DNA of 18,440 bases from Lachnospiraceae bacterium (GCA_900757145.1 CAAEMT010000053.1:1-18440); one strand, 5' to 3'. Counted from the stretch's first letter, positions 6,856 to 15,004 are shown. The notes: generated by a model from the letters alone, not told the origin. Program-made: numbers and translations.

Positions 6856-9800
6856 ATGAAGAAAAAGGCTTTGCGGAAGGACTTCCGCATGGAAGTGAAA
6901 AAGACTCTGAATCGATTTCTTTCGATTTTTTTTATCGTGGCGCTCGGCGTTGCCTTTTTTTCGGGAATACAGTCAGCCGCGCCATCGATGCGCCTGACAG
7001 GCGATAAATATTTTGATGAGAACAGTCTGATGGATATTCGCGTGATCAGTACGCTCGGTCTGACAAAAGAGGACATTGACGCGCTTGAGAATGTCGAAGG
7101 AGTAGCATCGGTTGGCGGAAGCTACAGTGAAGATGTTTACTGCGGAGAAGGCGATACACGTCAGGTACTGCATGTAGAGTCGATCGCTTCCGGGATGAAT
7201 CAGCTCGCTGTGACAGACGGCAGGATCCCAAAGACGGCAGGCGAGTGCTTTCTGGATGTGGAATATGCGAAACAGATGGGGTATGAGACGGGAGATACGA
7301 TTGAGATCACAGTTTCTGATGAAGAGGACAGCAGCCTGAAACGGAGAAGATTTACGATCGTGGGAGTCGGATACAGCCCGACGTATATATCCTTTGAACG
7401 CGGCAGTACGACGCTTGGTACAGGTTCGCTGTCAGGGTTCGTGTACGTGCTTCCGGAAGATTTTGATACGGATATTTATACTGCGGCATATCTTCTGGCA
7501 GACGGGGCAAAGGACGCGCTTGCATTCACGCCGGAGTATGACGAGGTGATCGACCGCGTGTATGAAAGCGTGGAGTCTATTTCCAACGCGCGGTGTCAGA
7601 TACGATATGACGACGTTATGGGGGAGGCGCAGGAAAAGCTTGATGACGCAAGAAAAGAGATAGAGGATGGCAGGAAAGAGCTTGCCGATGCAAAACTGGA
7701 GCTTGAGGACGGAAAGAGGCAGGCCGAGTCGGAGCTTACCGAGGCGAGGCAGGAGCTGCAGGACGGAGAGCAGGAGCTTGCCGATGGACGAAAGGACTGG
7801 TACGAGGCGAATCAGGAGGTAGAGGACGGTGAGGCAGAGCTTGTAGACGGCGAGAGAGAGCTTGCCGATAATGAGAGCATCGTTGCTGACGGCCGGCAGC
7901 AGATGGAGCAGGGACGGCAGGAGCTTTCAAAGGGAGAAACGGAGTATCAGACAGGGCTTGCACAGTATAAAAGCGAGTCAAAAAAAGGAAAGAAACAGCT
8001 TGCAGCAGCGCAGAAGCAGATAGATGACGGTCAGAGGCAGCTTGCGGCAGGCTGGGAGTCTTATCGTACGAATCTGGCGCAGCTTGATGCGGGCAGCCGA
8101 CAGCTTGCACAGGCAGAGGAGATGCTTTCGCAGCAGCAGGCAAAGTATGACGATGGCGCGGAACAGTTTGCGCAGGGAAAGGCGCAGTATGAGGAGGCAG
8201 CCGTACAGCTTCCTCAGCTTACGCAGCAGTATGATGAGGTGACGCAGCAGATACAGGGACTTACGCAGCAGCAGACGCAGACACAGACTCAGCTTACTGC
8301 TTTGCAGGAGGCTTATGATACGGCGATAGCCGGCGCTGCGTCGCTGCGGGCACAGCAGCAGGAGGCGTTGGGACGGCAGGCGGCGTATCAGGCAGAGTAT
8401 GATGCAAAGAATCAGGAAAAGTCTGATATAGAAACGCGGCAGATACCGGAAAAACAGCAGGAGCTTGCAGGATGGCAGGCTGTCTTGGAGAGTGATACGG
8501 CTACAGAGGAAGAAAAGGCTCAGGCAAAAGCGGAAAGTGAGCGCTTGAGCGGTGAGATTGCCGCTCTGCAGGAGATGGCTGCATCGATTCAGGGCGAGAT
8601 GGATGTACTGCTTGGCAGTATCGGAACTGAAAAGGCGGCAGCGGAGCAGGCGGCGGCGCAGGCGCAGCAGATTGAAGCAGGTCTTCCGCAGATGCAGGCA
8701 ATGATTGCGGACGCTCAGGAAGGACTTTCACAGATTGAGGCGGGACTTTCGCAGGCGCAGGCAGGTGCGGCGGAGTTAAAGAATGGCATCGATACGATCA
8801 ATGCGGCAAAGCAGGAGCTTGACGGGAAAGAAAAAGAGCTTGCGGCTGCGGCAGCGCAGCTTGCGGCAGGCTGGAAGGAGATCAATACGAAAAAGGCTGA
8901 GATAGCGGCCGGTCATACAGAGCTTGAAAAGGGCAGGGCAACGCTTGAAGCGACACAGCAGCAGCTTTTAAAGGCTCAGGAAGAAGTCGATAAAGGGAAA
9001 AAAGAGCTGAAGAAAGCAAAGAAGAAGCTGACAGCGGCGCGCACGCAGCTTGATACAGGCTGGGCGAAGCTTGAAGCGTCACAGGATCAGCTCGCAGATG
9101 GAGAACGTCAGCTTGAGGATGGGCGCAGGCAGTTATCCGATGCGCGTCAGAAGCTTTCGGATGCGCGCAGACAGATCGCGGACGGACAGAAGGAGCTTGC
9201 CGAAAACAGGAAAAAGATCGGAGACGGGTGGAAAGAATATGAGGATGGAAAGGCTGACGCACAGCAGGAAATTGCGGATGGAGAGCAGAAGATAGAAGAG
9301 GCGCAGCAGGAGATTGATGACGCACAGCAGGAGATCGATGATGCGCAGCAGGAGATCGATGACCTTAAGGTTCCAACGTGGTATGTGGATGACAGAAGCG
9401 CTCTGCCGGAGCATTCCGGATTTGGAGAAAATGCTGAGCGGATGGAGAATCTTGCAAAGGTGATCCCGCTGCTGTTTTTCCTCGTGGCAGCGCTTATCAG
9501 TCTGACGACTATGACAAGAATGGTTGAGGAAGAGCGCACGCAGATCGGAACACTCAAAGCGCTCGGATACGGGAAGTGGGAAATCGCTTCAAAGTATCTA
9601 AAGTATGCATTCTGGGCAACGATCGGCGGCAGTGTACTCGGTGTTCTGGTCGGAGAAAAATTGCTTCCATGGGTAATTATCAATGCGTACGGCATTATAT
9701 ATATTTATCTTCCGGAGATACTGATCCCGTATCACTGGGGGGTGGCGGCGATCGCAACCGGAACGGCACTTGTATGTACGATCGGAGCAACGTTTTCTTC

Positions 9801-11058
9801 CTGTTACCGCGAGCTGAGGGCAGTTCCGGCACAGCTGATGCGTCCGCCGGCACCGAAGGAAGGAAAGCGGGTACTTTTAGAGAGGATTCCGTTTTTATGG
9901 AAACATCTGAGCTTTTCGTGGAAATCAACGATACGAAACTTGATCCGTTATAAGAAACGGTTTTTGATGACTGTTTTTGGCATAGGCGGCTGTATGGGAC
10001 TTTTGCTGGTCGGTTATGGACTCCAGGATTCTATTATGGATATTGGGATTCTTCAGTTTGAGGATCTGCAGATGTTTGATGCGATCACAGTGCTGGATGT
10101 GGATGCGCCGCAGGAAGAACTGGCTGTTCCGGCTCAGATGGTTGCGGAGGATGAGCGGATATCTGAATCAAAATATTTTTATATGAAGCAGGTGGAAATC
10201 GATACGAAAGGTGTTTCTGATAAGGAATGGAACGCATATGTATATGTGCCGGAAAATACAGACAGGATTGAAGATTTTCTGTGTTTCAGAGACAGAGAGA
10301 CGGAAAAAACGTATGAGCTGACGGATGAGGGAGCAATCATTACAGAAAAGATTGCCAACGAACTGGGTATCCATCCGGGCGATGTGATCTCACTGAAGCA
10401 GGACGGCGAGGAGGATGTCGAGGTGCCGATACTTGCCGTATGCGAGAATTATCTGGCGCATTATCTGTATATGACGCCGGCTCTGTATGAAAAGGTGTAT
10501 GGGGAAGCGCCGCAGTATAACAGTATTTTCTGGAAGAGTCCTAAGGAGCAGAAAGTGGTGGAAGAAATCGGAGAGAATCTTCTATCACAGGATGCTGTGC
10601 TTAACATTACATATACGAGAACGATGGCAGGGCAGATCGACAGTATGATAGGGGCAATGGATATTGTTATGATCGTGCTGATCGTATCGGCAGGAATGCT
10701 TGCGTTTGTGGTGCTTTACAATCTGAATAATATTAATATTAATGAGAGGCGGCGTGAGCTTGCGACGCTTAAGGTGCTTGGTTTTTATGATGGGGAGGTT
10801 GCAGCGTATGTATACCGCGAAAATGTTCTGCTCACGATCATAGGAGCAGGACTGGGGTGTCTAATCGGCAAGCTTCTGCACGCGTATGTAATTACGACAG
10901 TGGAGGTGGATATGTGTATGTTTGGGCGTAAGATCAACCTTCAAAGCTTTATTTACGGTACACTTTTTACCATCGGATTTTCTGTTATAGTCAATTACGC
11001 AATGTACTTCAAGCTGAAAAAGATTGACATGGTTGAGTCGCTTAAGAGTATCGAGTAG
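6856..11058 (+). CDS. FtsX-like ABC permease with giant coiled-coil stalk
   Basis: A 1400-residue membrane protein, partner of the preceding ATPase. A first membrane segment at about 18-42 is followed by an extracellular MacB-type domain to about 245. Residues about 250-838 are a very long Glu/Gln/Ala/Asp-rich region. In its first and last parts the heptad (A/E)-D-G-x-x-E-L recurs, as in ADGRKDW, EDGEAEL, VDGEREL. Two FtsX domains follow: membrane segments near 870-890, 914-935 and 962-985, with the cytoplasmic EERTQIGTLKALGYGKWEI loop between the first two, and near 1268-1290, 1322-1342 and 1370-1390, with ERRRELATLKVLGFYDGEV. Another segment lies at about 1034-1056. Ordinary FtsX/MacB permeases have 400-850 residues, and the extra length is almost all stalk. 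The ribosome site AAGGTGG is good. The substrate is unknown: drug or peptide efflux, or transmission of force to a cell-wall enzyme, are options. Confidence 0.92.
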   Translation: MKKKALRKDFRMEVKKTLNRFLSIFFIVALGVAFFSGIQSAAPSMRLTGDKYFDENSLMDIRVISTLGLTKEDIDALENVEGVASVGGSYSEDVYCGEGDTRQVLHVESIASGMNQLAVTDGRIPKTAGECFLDVEYAKQMGYETGDTIEITVSDEEDSSLKRRRFTIVGVGYSPTYISFERGSTTLGTGSLSGFVYVLPEDFDTDIYTAAYLLADGAKDALAFTPEYDEVIDRVYESVESISNARCQIRYDDVMGEAQEKLDDARKEIEDGRKELADAKLELEDGKRQAESELTEARQELQDGEQELADGRKDWYEANQEVEDGEAELVDGERELADNESIVADGRQQMEQGRQELSKGETEYQTGLAQYKSESKKGKKQLAAAQKQIDDGQRQLAAGWESYRTNLAQLDAGSRQLAQAEEMLSQQQAKYDDGAEQFAQGKAQYEEAAVQLPQLTQQYDEVTQQIQGLTQQQTQTQTQLTALQEAYDTAIAGAASLRAQQQEALGRQAAYQAEYDAKNQEKSDIETRQIPEKQQELAGWQAVLESDTATEEEKAQAKAESERLSGEIAALQEMAASIQGEMDVLLGSIGTEKAAAEQAAAQAQQIEAGLPQMQAMIADAQEGLSQIEAGLSQAQAGAAELKNGIDTINAAKQELDGKEKELAAAAAQLAAGWKEINTKKAEIAAGHTELEKGRATLEATQQQLLKAQEEVDKGKKELKKAKKKLTAARTQLDTGWAKLEASQDQLADGERQLEDGRRQLSDARQKLSDARRQIADGQKELAENRKKIGDGWKEYEDGKADAQQEIADGEQKIEEAQQEIDDAQQEIDDAQQEIDDLKVPTWYVDDRSALPEHSGFGENAERMENLAKVIPLLFFLVAALISLTTMTRMVEEERTQIGTLKALGYGKWEIASKYLKYAFWATIGGSVLGVLVGEKLLPWVIINAYGIIYIYLPEILIPYHWGVAAIATGTALVCTIGATFSSCYRELRAVPAQLMRPPAPKEGKRVLLERIPFLWKHLSFSWKSTIRNLIRYKKRFLMTVFGIGGCMGLLLVGYGLQDSIMDIGILQFEDLQMFDAITVLDVDAPQEELAVPAQMVAEDERISESKYFYMKQVEIDTKGVSDKEWNAYVYVPENTDRIEDFLCFRDRETEKTYELTDEGAIITEKIANELGIHPGDVISLKQDGEEDVEVPILAVCENYLAHYLYMTPALYEKVYGEAPQYNSIFWKSPKEQKVVEEIGENLLSQDAVLNITYTRTMAGQIDSMIGAMDIVMIVLIVSAGMLAFVVLYNLNNININERRRELATLKVLGFYDGEVAAYVYRENVLLTIIGAGLGCLIGKLLHAYVITTVEVDMCMFGRKINLQSFIYGTLFTIGFSVIVNYAMYFKLKKIDMVESLKSIE
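9301..9363 (+). repeat. Three tandem 21-bp coding repeats
   Basis: Three consecutive 21-bp units (9301-9321, 9322-9342, 9343-9363) differ at only one to three bases and each encode AQQEIDD, at the end of the stalk of the permease. They are the least diverged copies of the heptad-coding repeat that seems to have built the stalk. Confidence 0.9.
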
Positions 11059-11060
11059 AA

Positions 11061-11103
11061 ATTTTGAACGATTGTGAATGATTATATGATTATTGTTCAA
11101 AAT
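11061..11103. repeat. Inverted repeat just after the permease gene
   Basis: ATTTTGAACGAT (11061-11072) pairs with ATTGTTCAAAAT (11092-11103) over 12 positions with one G-U pair, around a 19-nt AT-rich loop. It starts two bases past the permease stop codon. No T-run follows, so it is not a standard terminator. It could be a processing hairpin or an operator upstream of the epimerase promoter. Confidence 0.55.
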
Positions 11104-11116
11104 AGATAGAAACCGC

Positions 11117-11145
11117 TGGACGAAACTGTAAAAAACGTGTATGAT
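11117..11145 (+). promoter_or_regulatory. Probable promoter of the epimerase-transketolase operon
   Basis: TGGACG (11117-11122) and TATGAT (11140-11145) are 17 bp apart. The -10 box is good and the -35 is moderate. The predicted leader of about 75 bases contains the perfect palindrome GCGCCGGCGC (11165-11174) and ends in an ideal AGGAGG ribosome site at 11217-11222. Confidence 0.45.
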
Positions 11146-11227
11146 AAAAAACATAGAATGCATTGCGCCGGCGCGGTGATTTAAGAGCGCAGTCAATCGA
11201 AAATGGAGTAAAAACGAGGAGGAAGTC

Positions 11228-11920
11228 ATGTTAGAGGAACTGAAAAAACAAGTGTATGAAGCAAATATGGAACTCCCACGCAGAGGACTGATCACTTATA
11301 CCTGGGGAAATGTCAGCGGAATTGACAAAGAAACAGGATATTTTGTGATTAAGCCAAGCGGTGTGGATTATGATAAGCTGTCTCCGGAAGATATGGTAGT
11401 TATGGATCTGGAGGGCAATAAAATTGAAGGAAAATACAAACCGTCATCTGATACGCCGACTCATATTGAGCTGTATAAGGCGTTTCCGGAGATCGGAGGC
11501 GTTGTGCATACACATTCCCCGTGGGCTACTTCATGGGCGCAGGCATGCAGAAGTATTCCGTGCTACGGAACGACTCATGCCGATTATATGTATGGTCCGA
11601 TTCCGTGTGCGAGAAGCCTGACTCCTGAAGAGATCAGCAGCGCATACGAGAAAAATACAGGTCTTGTAATCGTTGAGACATTCAAAGAGAATAATATCAA
11701 TCCTGTTTATGTGCCGGCAGTGCTTTGCTCTAACCACGGTCCGTTTACATGGGGCAAGGATGCAGATGAGGCGGTACACAATGCAGTAGTGCTTGAAGAA
11801 GTCGCAAAGATGGCATGCCGCACAGAGCTTATCAATCCGAGAGTCACACCGGCTCCGGACAGCATCAAAGAGAAACACTTCATGAGAAAGCATGGAGCAA
11901 ACGCATACTACGGACAGTAA
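11228..11920 (+). CDS. araD: L-ribulose-5-phosphate 4-epimerase
   Basis: A 230-residue class II aldolase-fold enzyme that interconverts L-ribulose 5-phosphate and D-xylulose 5-phosphate in the cytoplasm. Length and catalytic residues match the E. coli AraD pattern shifted by one position: metal ligands H94, H96 (HTH) and H170 (SNHGP), D75 in the SSDTPTH loop, D119 (THADYMYG) and the C-terminal tyrosine Y228. The TWGNVSG and KPSGV stretches form the phosphate-binding loops. An AGGAGG ribosome site precedes the ATG. It is the first gene of a cassette with split transketolase, which uses its product directly. No isomerase (araA) or kinase (araB) gene is nearby, so the source of L-ribulose phosphate is not evident. 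Related family members acting on L-xylulose or L-fuculose phosphates differ at the metal-loop Asp, so the AraD assignment is favoured. Confidence 0.92.
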   Translation: MLEELKKQVYEANMELPRRGLITYTWGNVSGIDKETGYFVIKPSGVDYDKLSPEDMVVMDLEGNKIEGKYKPSSDTPTHIELYKAFPEIGGVVHTHSPWATSWAQACRSIPCYGTTHADYMYGPIPCARSLTPEEISSAYEKNTGLVIVETFKENNINPVYVPAVLCSNHGPFTWGKDADEAVHNAVVLEEVAKMACRTELINPRVTPAPDSIKEKHFMRKHGANAYYGQ

Positions 11921-11949
11921 AGTTGTTTTACGGACGGTAAATTTTACCG
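11910..11949 (+). repeat. Short direct repeat and palindrome between araD and transketolase genes
   Basis: ACGGACAGTAAA (11910-11921, covering the araD stop) recurs as ACGGACGGTAAA (11930-11941), one mismatch, 20 bp later. The second copy forms a palindrome, CGGTAAA (11935-11941), T, TTTACCG (11943-11949). It might be an operator or a small intercistronic hairpin, or simply a local duplication. Confidence 0.45.
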
Positions 11950-11995
11950 CTGGTAATAAAGGCAATAAAGGAAGAAAGGAAAGGTACGAACCATT

Positions 11996-12835
11996 ATGAC
12001 GACATTGGAATTACAGAAAATGGCGAACGAAGTTCGTAAAAGTATTGTGACAGGTGTACACAGCGCAAAGGCCGGACATCCGGGCGGATCTCTGTCAGCA
12101 GCTGACCTGTTTACTTATCTCTATTTTGAAGAGCTGAATATTGATCCGAAGGATCCGAAGAATCCGGACAGAGACCGTTTCGTTCTCTCTAAAGGACATA
12201 CAGCACCGGGATATTATGCAGCTATGGCACACAGAGGATATTTTCCGGTAGAGGATATGGTGACACTGCGTCACATCGGTTCTCATCTGCAGGGACATCC
12301 GTGTATGCAGCACCTTCCGGGAATCGATATGTCATCAGGTTCTCTCGGACAGGGAATTTCTGCAGCAGTAGGTATGGCTCTTGCAGGAAAGATGGATAAT
12401 AAATCCTACCGTGTATACACACTGCTTGGAGACGGCGAGATTCAGGAAGGACAGGTATGGGAAGCTGCTATGTTCGCAGGACACAGAAAGCTGGACAATC
12501 TTGTAGTGATCGTTGACAACAACGGACTTCAGATTGACGGAAATGTTGCTGACGTATGTTCTCCATATCCGATCGACAAGAAGTTTGAGGCATTCAATTT
12601 CCATGTGATCAATGTAGCAGACGGAAATGATATCGATCAGCTTCGGGCAGCTTTTGCTGAGGCTAAGACAGTAAAGGGAATGCCGACAGCTATCGTTATG
12701 AAGACAGTAAAGGGCAAGGGCGTATCCTTCATGGAGAATCAGGCATCCTGGCATGGAACGGCTCCGAATGATGAGCAGTACGCAGTTGCTATGGCAGATT
12801 TAGAGAAAGTGGGGGAAGCATTATGTCAGAAGTAA
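11996..12835 (+). CDS. Transketolase, N-terminal (thiamine diphosphate-binding) subunit
   Basis: A 279-residue first half of a split transketolase, which moves two-carbon units between sugar phosphates in the non-oxidative pentose phosphate pathway. It carries the pyrophosphate/metal-binding part: GHPGGS (27-32), SKGH (65-68), GSLGQG (115-120) and the cofactor motif GDGEIQEG (145-152) with the pair N175-N176. The protein ends where single-chain transketolases pass to the pyrimidine-binding domain. It must pair with the next gene's product to be active. The ribosome site AGGAAAGG lies before the ATG, inside a repetitive purine-rich run. The last 13 bases overlap the next gene, which implies translational coupling and equal amounts of both subunits. 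Codon choice looks adapted to high expression. Confidence 0.95.
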   Translation: MTTLELQKMANEVRKSIVTGVHSAKAGHPGGSLSAADLFTYLYFEELNIDPKDPKNPDRDRFVLSKGHTAPGYYAAMAHRGYFPVEDMVTLRHIGSHLQGHPCMQHLPGIDMSSGSLGQGISAAVGMALAGKMDNKSYRVYTLLGDGEIQEGQVWEAAMFAGHRKLDNLVVIVDNNGLQIDGNVADVCSPYPIDKKFEAFNFHVINVADGNDIDQLRAAFAEAKTVKGMPTAIVMKTVKGKGVSFMENQASWHGTAPNDEQYAVAMADLEKVGEALCQK

Positions 12836-13761
12836 AGAAAATTGCTACGAGAGAGAGCTACGGTAACGCTCTCGCAGAACTTGGCGCACAGCATGACAAT
12901 ATTGTAGTTCTTGATGCTGACCTTGCAGGCGCGACAAAGACAAGCGTATTTAAGAAAGCATTTCCGGACAGACATATCGACTGCGGTATCGCAGAGTGCA
13001 ATATGATGGGCATTGCAGCAGGTCTTTCTACAGCAGGAAAGGTTCCGTTTGCAAGTACATTTGCTATGTTTGCAGCAGGACGCGCATTTGAGCAGGTAAG
13101 AAACTCTATCGGTTATCCGCATATGAATGTAAAGATTGGCGCTACACATGCAGGTATTTCTGTAGGTGAGGACGGTGCTTCCCACCAGTGTAATGAGGAT
13201 ATTGCCCTGATGCGTACCATCCCAGGAATGGTAGTAATCAATCCGGCAGATGATGTAGAGGCAAGAGCGGCAGTAAAAGCTGCTTATGAGCATGAAGGTC
13301 CGGTTTATCTTCGTTTCGGCCGTCTCGCAGTTCCGGTGATCAATACAAATCCGGATTACAAATTTGAGATTGGCAAGGGTGTGACACTTCGGGAGGGTAC
13401 AGACCTGACGATCATCGCTACAGGTCTTTGCGTAAACTCAGCTCTCGAAGCAGCAGAGATGCTTGCAAAAGACGGCGTATCTGCAAAGGTGATCAACATT
13501 CATACGATCAAGCCGCTTGACGAAGAGCTCGTTGTAGAGGCAGCAAAGGCTACAGGAAAGGTAGTCACAGTAGAGGAGCATTCCGTGATTGGCGGTCTTG
13601 GCAGTGCGGTTTGTGACGCACTTAGTGCAAAGGCTCCGACACCAGTACTGAAGATCGGCGTACAGGATACATTCGGTGAGTCAGGTCCGGCAGCAGAGCT
13701 TCTTAAGAAGTATAAGCTGGACGGCGCAGGTGTATACGAGCAGATCAAGGCGTGGGTGTAA
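12823..13761 (+). CDS. Transketolase, C-terminal (pyrimidine-binding) subunit
   Basis: A 312-residue second half of transketolase. The IAECNMMGIAAGL block contains the glutamate (E58) that activates the thiamine ring. The FASTFAMFAAGRAFEQVRN stretch and the GEDGASHQ loop are the usual pyrimidine-domain marks. The C-terminal third, from about residue 185, is the transketolase C domain (LTIIATGL, then IKPLDEELV and VTVEEHSVIGGLGSAV). The ATG lies inside the end of the preceding gene (ATGTCAGAAGTAA), with GTGGGGGAAG as ribosome site. A DXS-like identity is unlikely because DXS is a single long chain and lacks this two-gene layout. A strong terminator follows after about 80 bp. Confidence 0.95.
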   Translation: MSEVKKIATRESYGNALAELGAQHDNIVVLDADLAGATKTSVFKKAFPDRHIDCGIAECNMMGIAAGLSTAGKVPFASTFAMFAAGRAFEQVRNSIGYPHMNVKIGATHAGISVGEDGASHQCNEDIALMRTIPGMVVINPADDVEARAAVKAAYEHEGPVYLRFGRLAVPVINTNPDYKFEIGKGVTLREGTDLTIIATGLCVNSALEAAEMLAKDGVSAKVINIHTIKPLDEELVVEAAKATGKVVTVEEHSVIGGLGSAVCDALSAKAPTPVLKIGVQDTFGESGPAAELLKKYKLDGAGVYEQIKAWV

Positions 13762-13776
13762 AAGATGTGCCAGTGA

Positions 13777-13800
13777 AGGTATTGGCAAATGAAAATACCT
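13777..13800 (+). other. Small hairpin downstream of transketolase
   Basis: AGGTATT (13777-13783) and AATACCT (13794-13800) are perfect 7-bp arms around a 10-nt loop. A second small hairpin, AACCG-GAAAG-CGGTT, lies at about 13809-13823. Neither is followed by a T-run. They may protect the 3' end of the abundant transketolase message before the main terminator. Confidence 0.4.
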
Positions 13801-13841
13801 GATGAGGGAACCGGAAAGCGGTTTTCGATATAAAATAGAAA

Positions 13842-13897
13842 GAAAAATCCTGTCGGATATTCTGTGCTTGGCACAGATATTCGGCAGGATTTTTTTG
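13842..13897. terminator. Strong bidirectional terminator
   Basis: A stem of about 24 bp (AAAAATCCTG...CTGTGC with GCACAG...CAGGATTTTT, including two G-U pairs and one bulged T) has a 3-nt TTG loop. Runs of A on the left and T on the right let it stop transcription both from the transketolase operon and from the opposing histidine kinase gene, whose stop is 16 bp away. Confidence 0.92.
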
Positions 13898-13912
13898 TAT
13901 TATTAGCTGGCA

Positions 13913-15001
13913 TCAGAAACCGCAGATTTTCCCTTTCGCAAGTGAAAAAACAAATTCTGTTCCAACGCCTTTCGTGCTGATGACATTGATATTCTGGTCA
14001 TGGGCGCGAAGGATTTCTTTTACGATGGAAAGTCCGAGCCCTGTTCCTTTTTTATCTTTGCCGCGTGAGGAATCGGATTTGTAGAAGCGTTCCCAGATTT
14101 TTGGAAGTTCATCTTTTTCAATTCCCTCTCCGGTGTCCTTGACGGAGATGTAAACAAGATTTTTTTCAACGGATGCACGGATGCGTATGAAAGAACCGGG
14201 AGGACTGAATTTAATCGCATTATCTACAAGATTGTAGAGTACCTGCTGGATTTTATCCACATCGGCATGTACGCATACTTCCTTATTGGAAAAAACGGTT
14301 TCCAGGGAAATATTCTTTTTCTGGCAAGTCCCCTCAAACGATGCGGCAACATTTTGTATGACAGGAACGATATTAAAGTCTGTCATGTCAATATAAACAC
14401 CGTGGTCGTCAAAGGCATTCAAGGTGAGCAGTCCTTCGGTCAGTCGGTTTAAACGCTGTGTTTCTTCAAGTACGATCTTCAGGTATCGCTCCTGCATCTG
14501 CGGCGGAATGGTACCGTCAAGCATGGCTTCTACATAGCCTTTGATCGAGGTGAGCGGAGAACGAAAATCATGCGATATATTTGATATAAATTTCTGCTGA
14601 CTCTTTTCTGCATTCTGAGCAGATACCGCCAGATAAATAATAGAAGCAGAAAGCCGTCCAAGCTCATCGTCTGTATCATAAGTGTGTGCAGGAGCGGCAG
14701 AAGCATCTTCTATGTAATGTGTGGCAGCCTGCGTGATGCGGTTGATCGGACGATAAAATTTGAGAAGAAAAACGGCTGCCGGAATCAGAGACAGAAGAAA
14801 AACGACAAAAAGCAGCAGGTAGCAGACATTCTGGAGAGCGATAAAGTGAGCTCCTGCAAAGTGTGCCGTTTCTGAGCCGGAAGTGATTTCTGACAGATAA
14901 TTTTTGACGAGACGAGGAGTCAGGTAAAGCGCTGCAAGAAAGCTTCCGATAAGAAAAATGAGATAGGCTCCAAGATAGGAGCCCAATAGTTTACGTTTCA
15001 T
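13913..15001 (-). CDS. Two-component sensor histidine kinase
   Basis: A 362-residue membrane kinase that phosphorylates the response regulator encoded just upstream. Two membrane segments (about 8-28 and 58-80) enclose a short outside loop of about 30 residues, so any extracellular sensor domain is minimal. A HAMP linker follows (about 80-133). The HisKA domain has the phospho-accepting H144 in FISNISHDFRSPLTSIKGY. The ATPase domain has the N-box (LYNLVDNAIKF, N257 and N261), G1 DTGEG (289-293), the F-box WERFYKSD (303-310) and G2 GTGLGLS (319-325), all intact. The start codon is 3 bp behind the regulator's stop, and its ribosome site AGGTGA lies in the regulator's last codons, so the two are coupled. 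The short outer loop suggests sensing in the membrane or through a partner. The signal is unknown. Confidence 0.95.
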   Translation of the reverse strand: MKRKLLGSYLGAYLIFLIGSFLAALYLTPRLVKNYLSEITSGSETAHFAGAHFIALQNVCYLLLFVVFLLSLIPAAVFLLKFYRPINRITQAATHYIEDASAAPAHTYDTDDELGRLSASIIYLAVSAQNAEKSQQKFISNISHDFRSPLTSIKGYVEAMLDGTIPPQMQERYLKIVLEETQRLNRLTEGLLTLNAFDDHGVYIDMTDFNIVPVIQNVAASFEGTCQKKNISLETVFSNKEVCVHADVDKIQQVLYNLVDNAIKFSPPGSFIRIRASVEKNLVYISVKDTGEGIEKDELPKIWERFYKSDSSRGKDKKGTGLGLSIVKEILRAHDQNINVISTKGVGTEFVFSLAKGKICGF

Positions 15002-15004
15002 ATA

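Noticed and set aside
7736..8143. Other long minus-strand frames in the stalk region (also 8501-8731 and 8882-9325)
   Set aside because: Composition bias of the repetitive coding strand leaves few stop codons on the other strand. No ribosome sites or protein-like composition are present.
9301..9363. 21-bp tandem repeats considered as a CRISPR array or VNTR outside genes
   Set aside because: They are contiguous without spacers, in frame inside a coding region and encode a heptad.
9147..9695. 182-codon minus-strand frame rich in Ser and Cys, with SSISCCA repeats
   Set aside because: It is the reverse reading of the repetitive heptad-coding DNA of the permease stalk. The repeats explain both its openness and its repeated residues.
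11073..11103. Possible Rex- or Crp-type operator in TTGTGAATGATTATATG and onward
   Set aside because: Only one half-site (TTGTGAA) matches such consensus sequences. The true symmetry in the region is that of the longer TTGAAC...GTTCAA repeat.
11531..11965. 144-codon minus-strand frame opposite araD
   Set aside because: It is antisense to a gene whose catalytic residues are all identifiable, and no start signal is visible.
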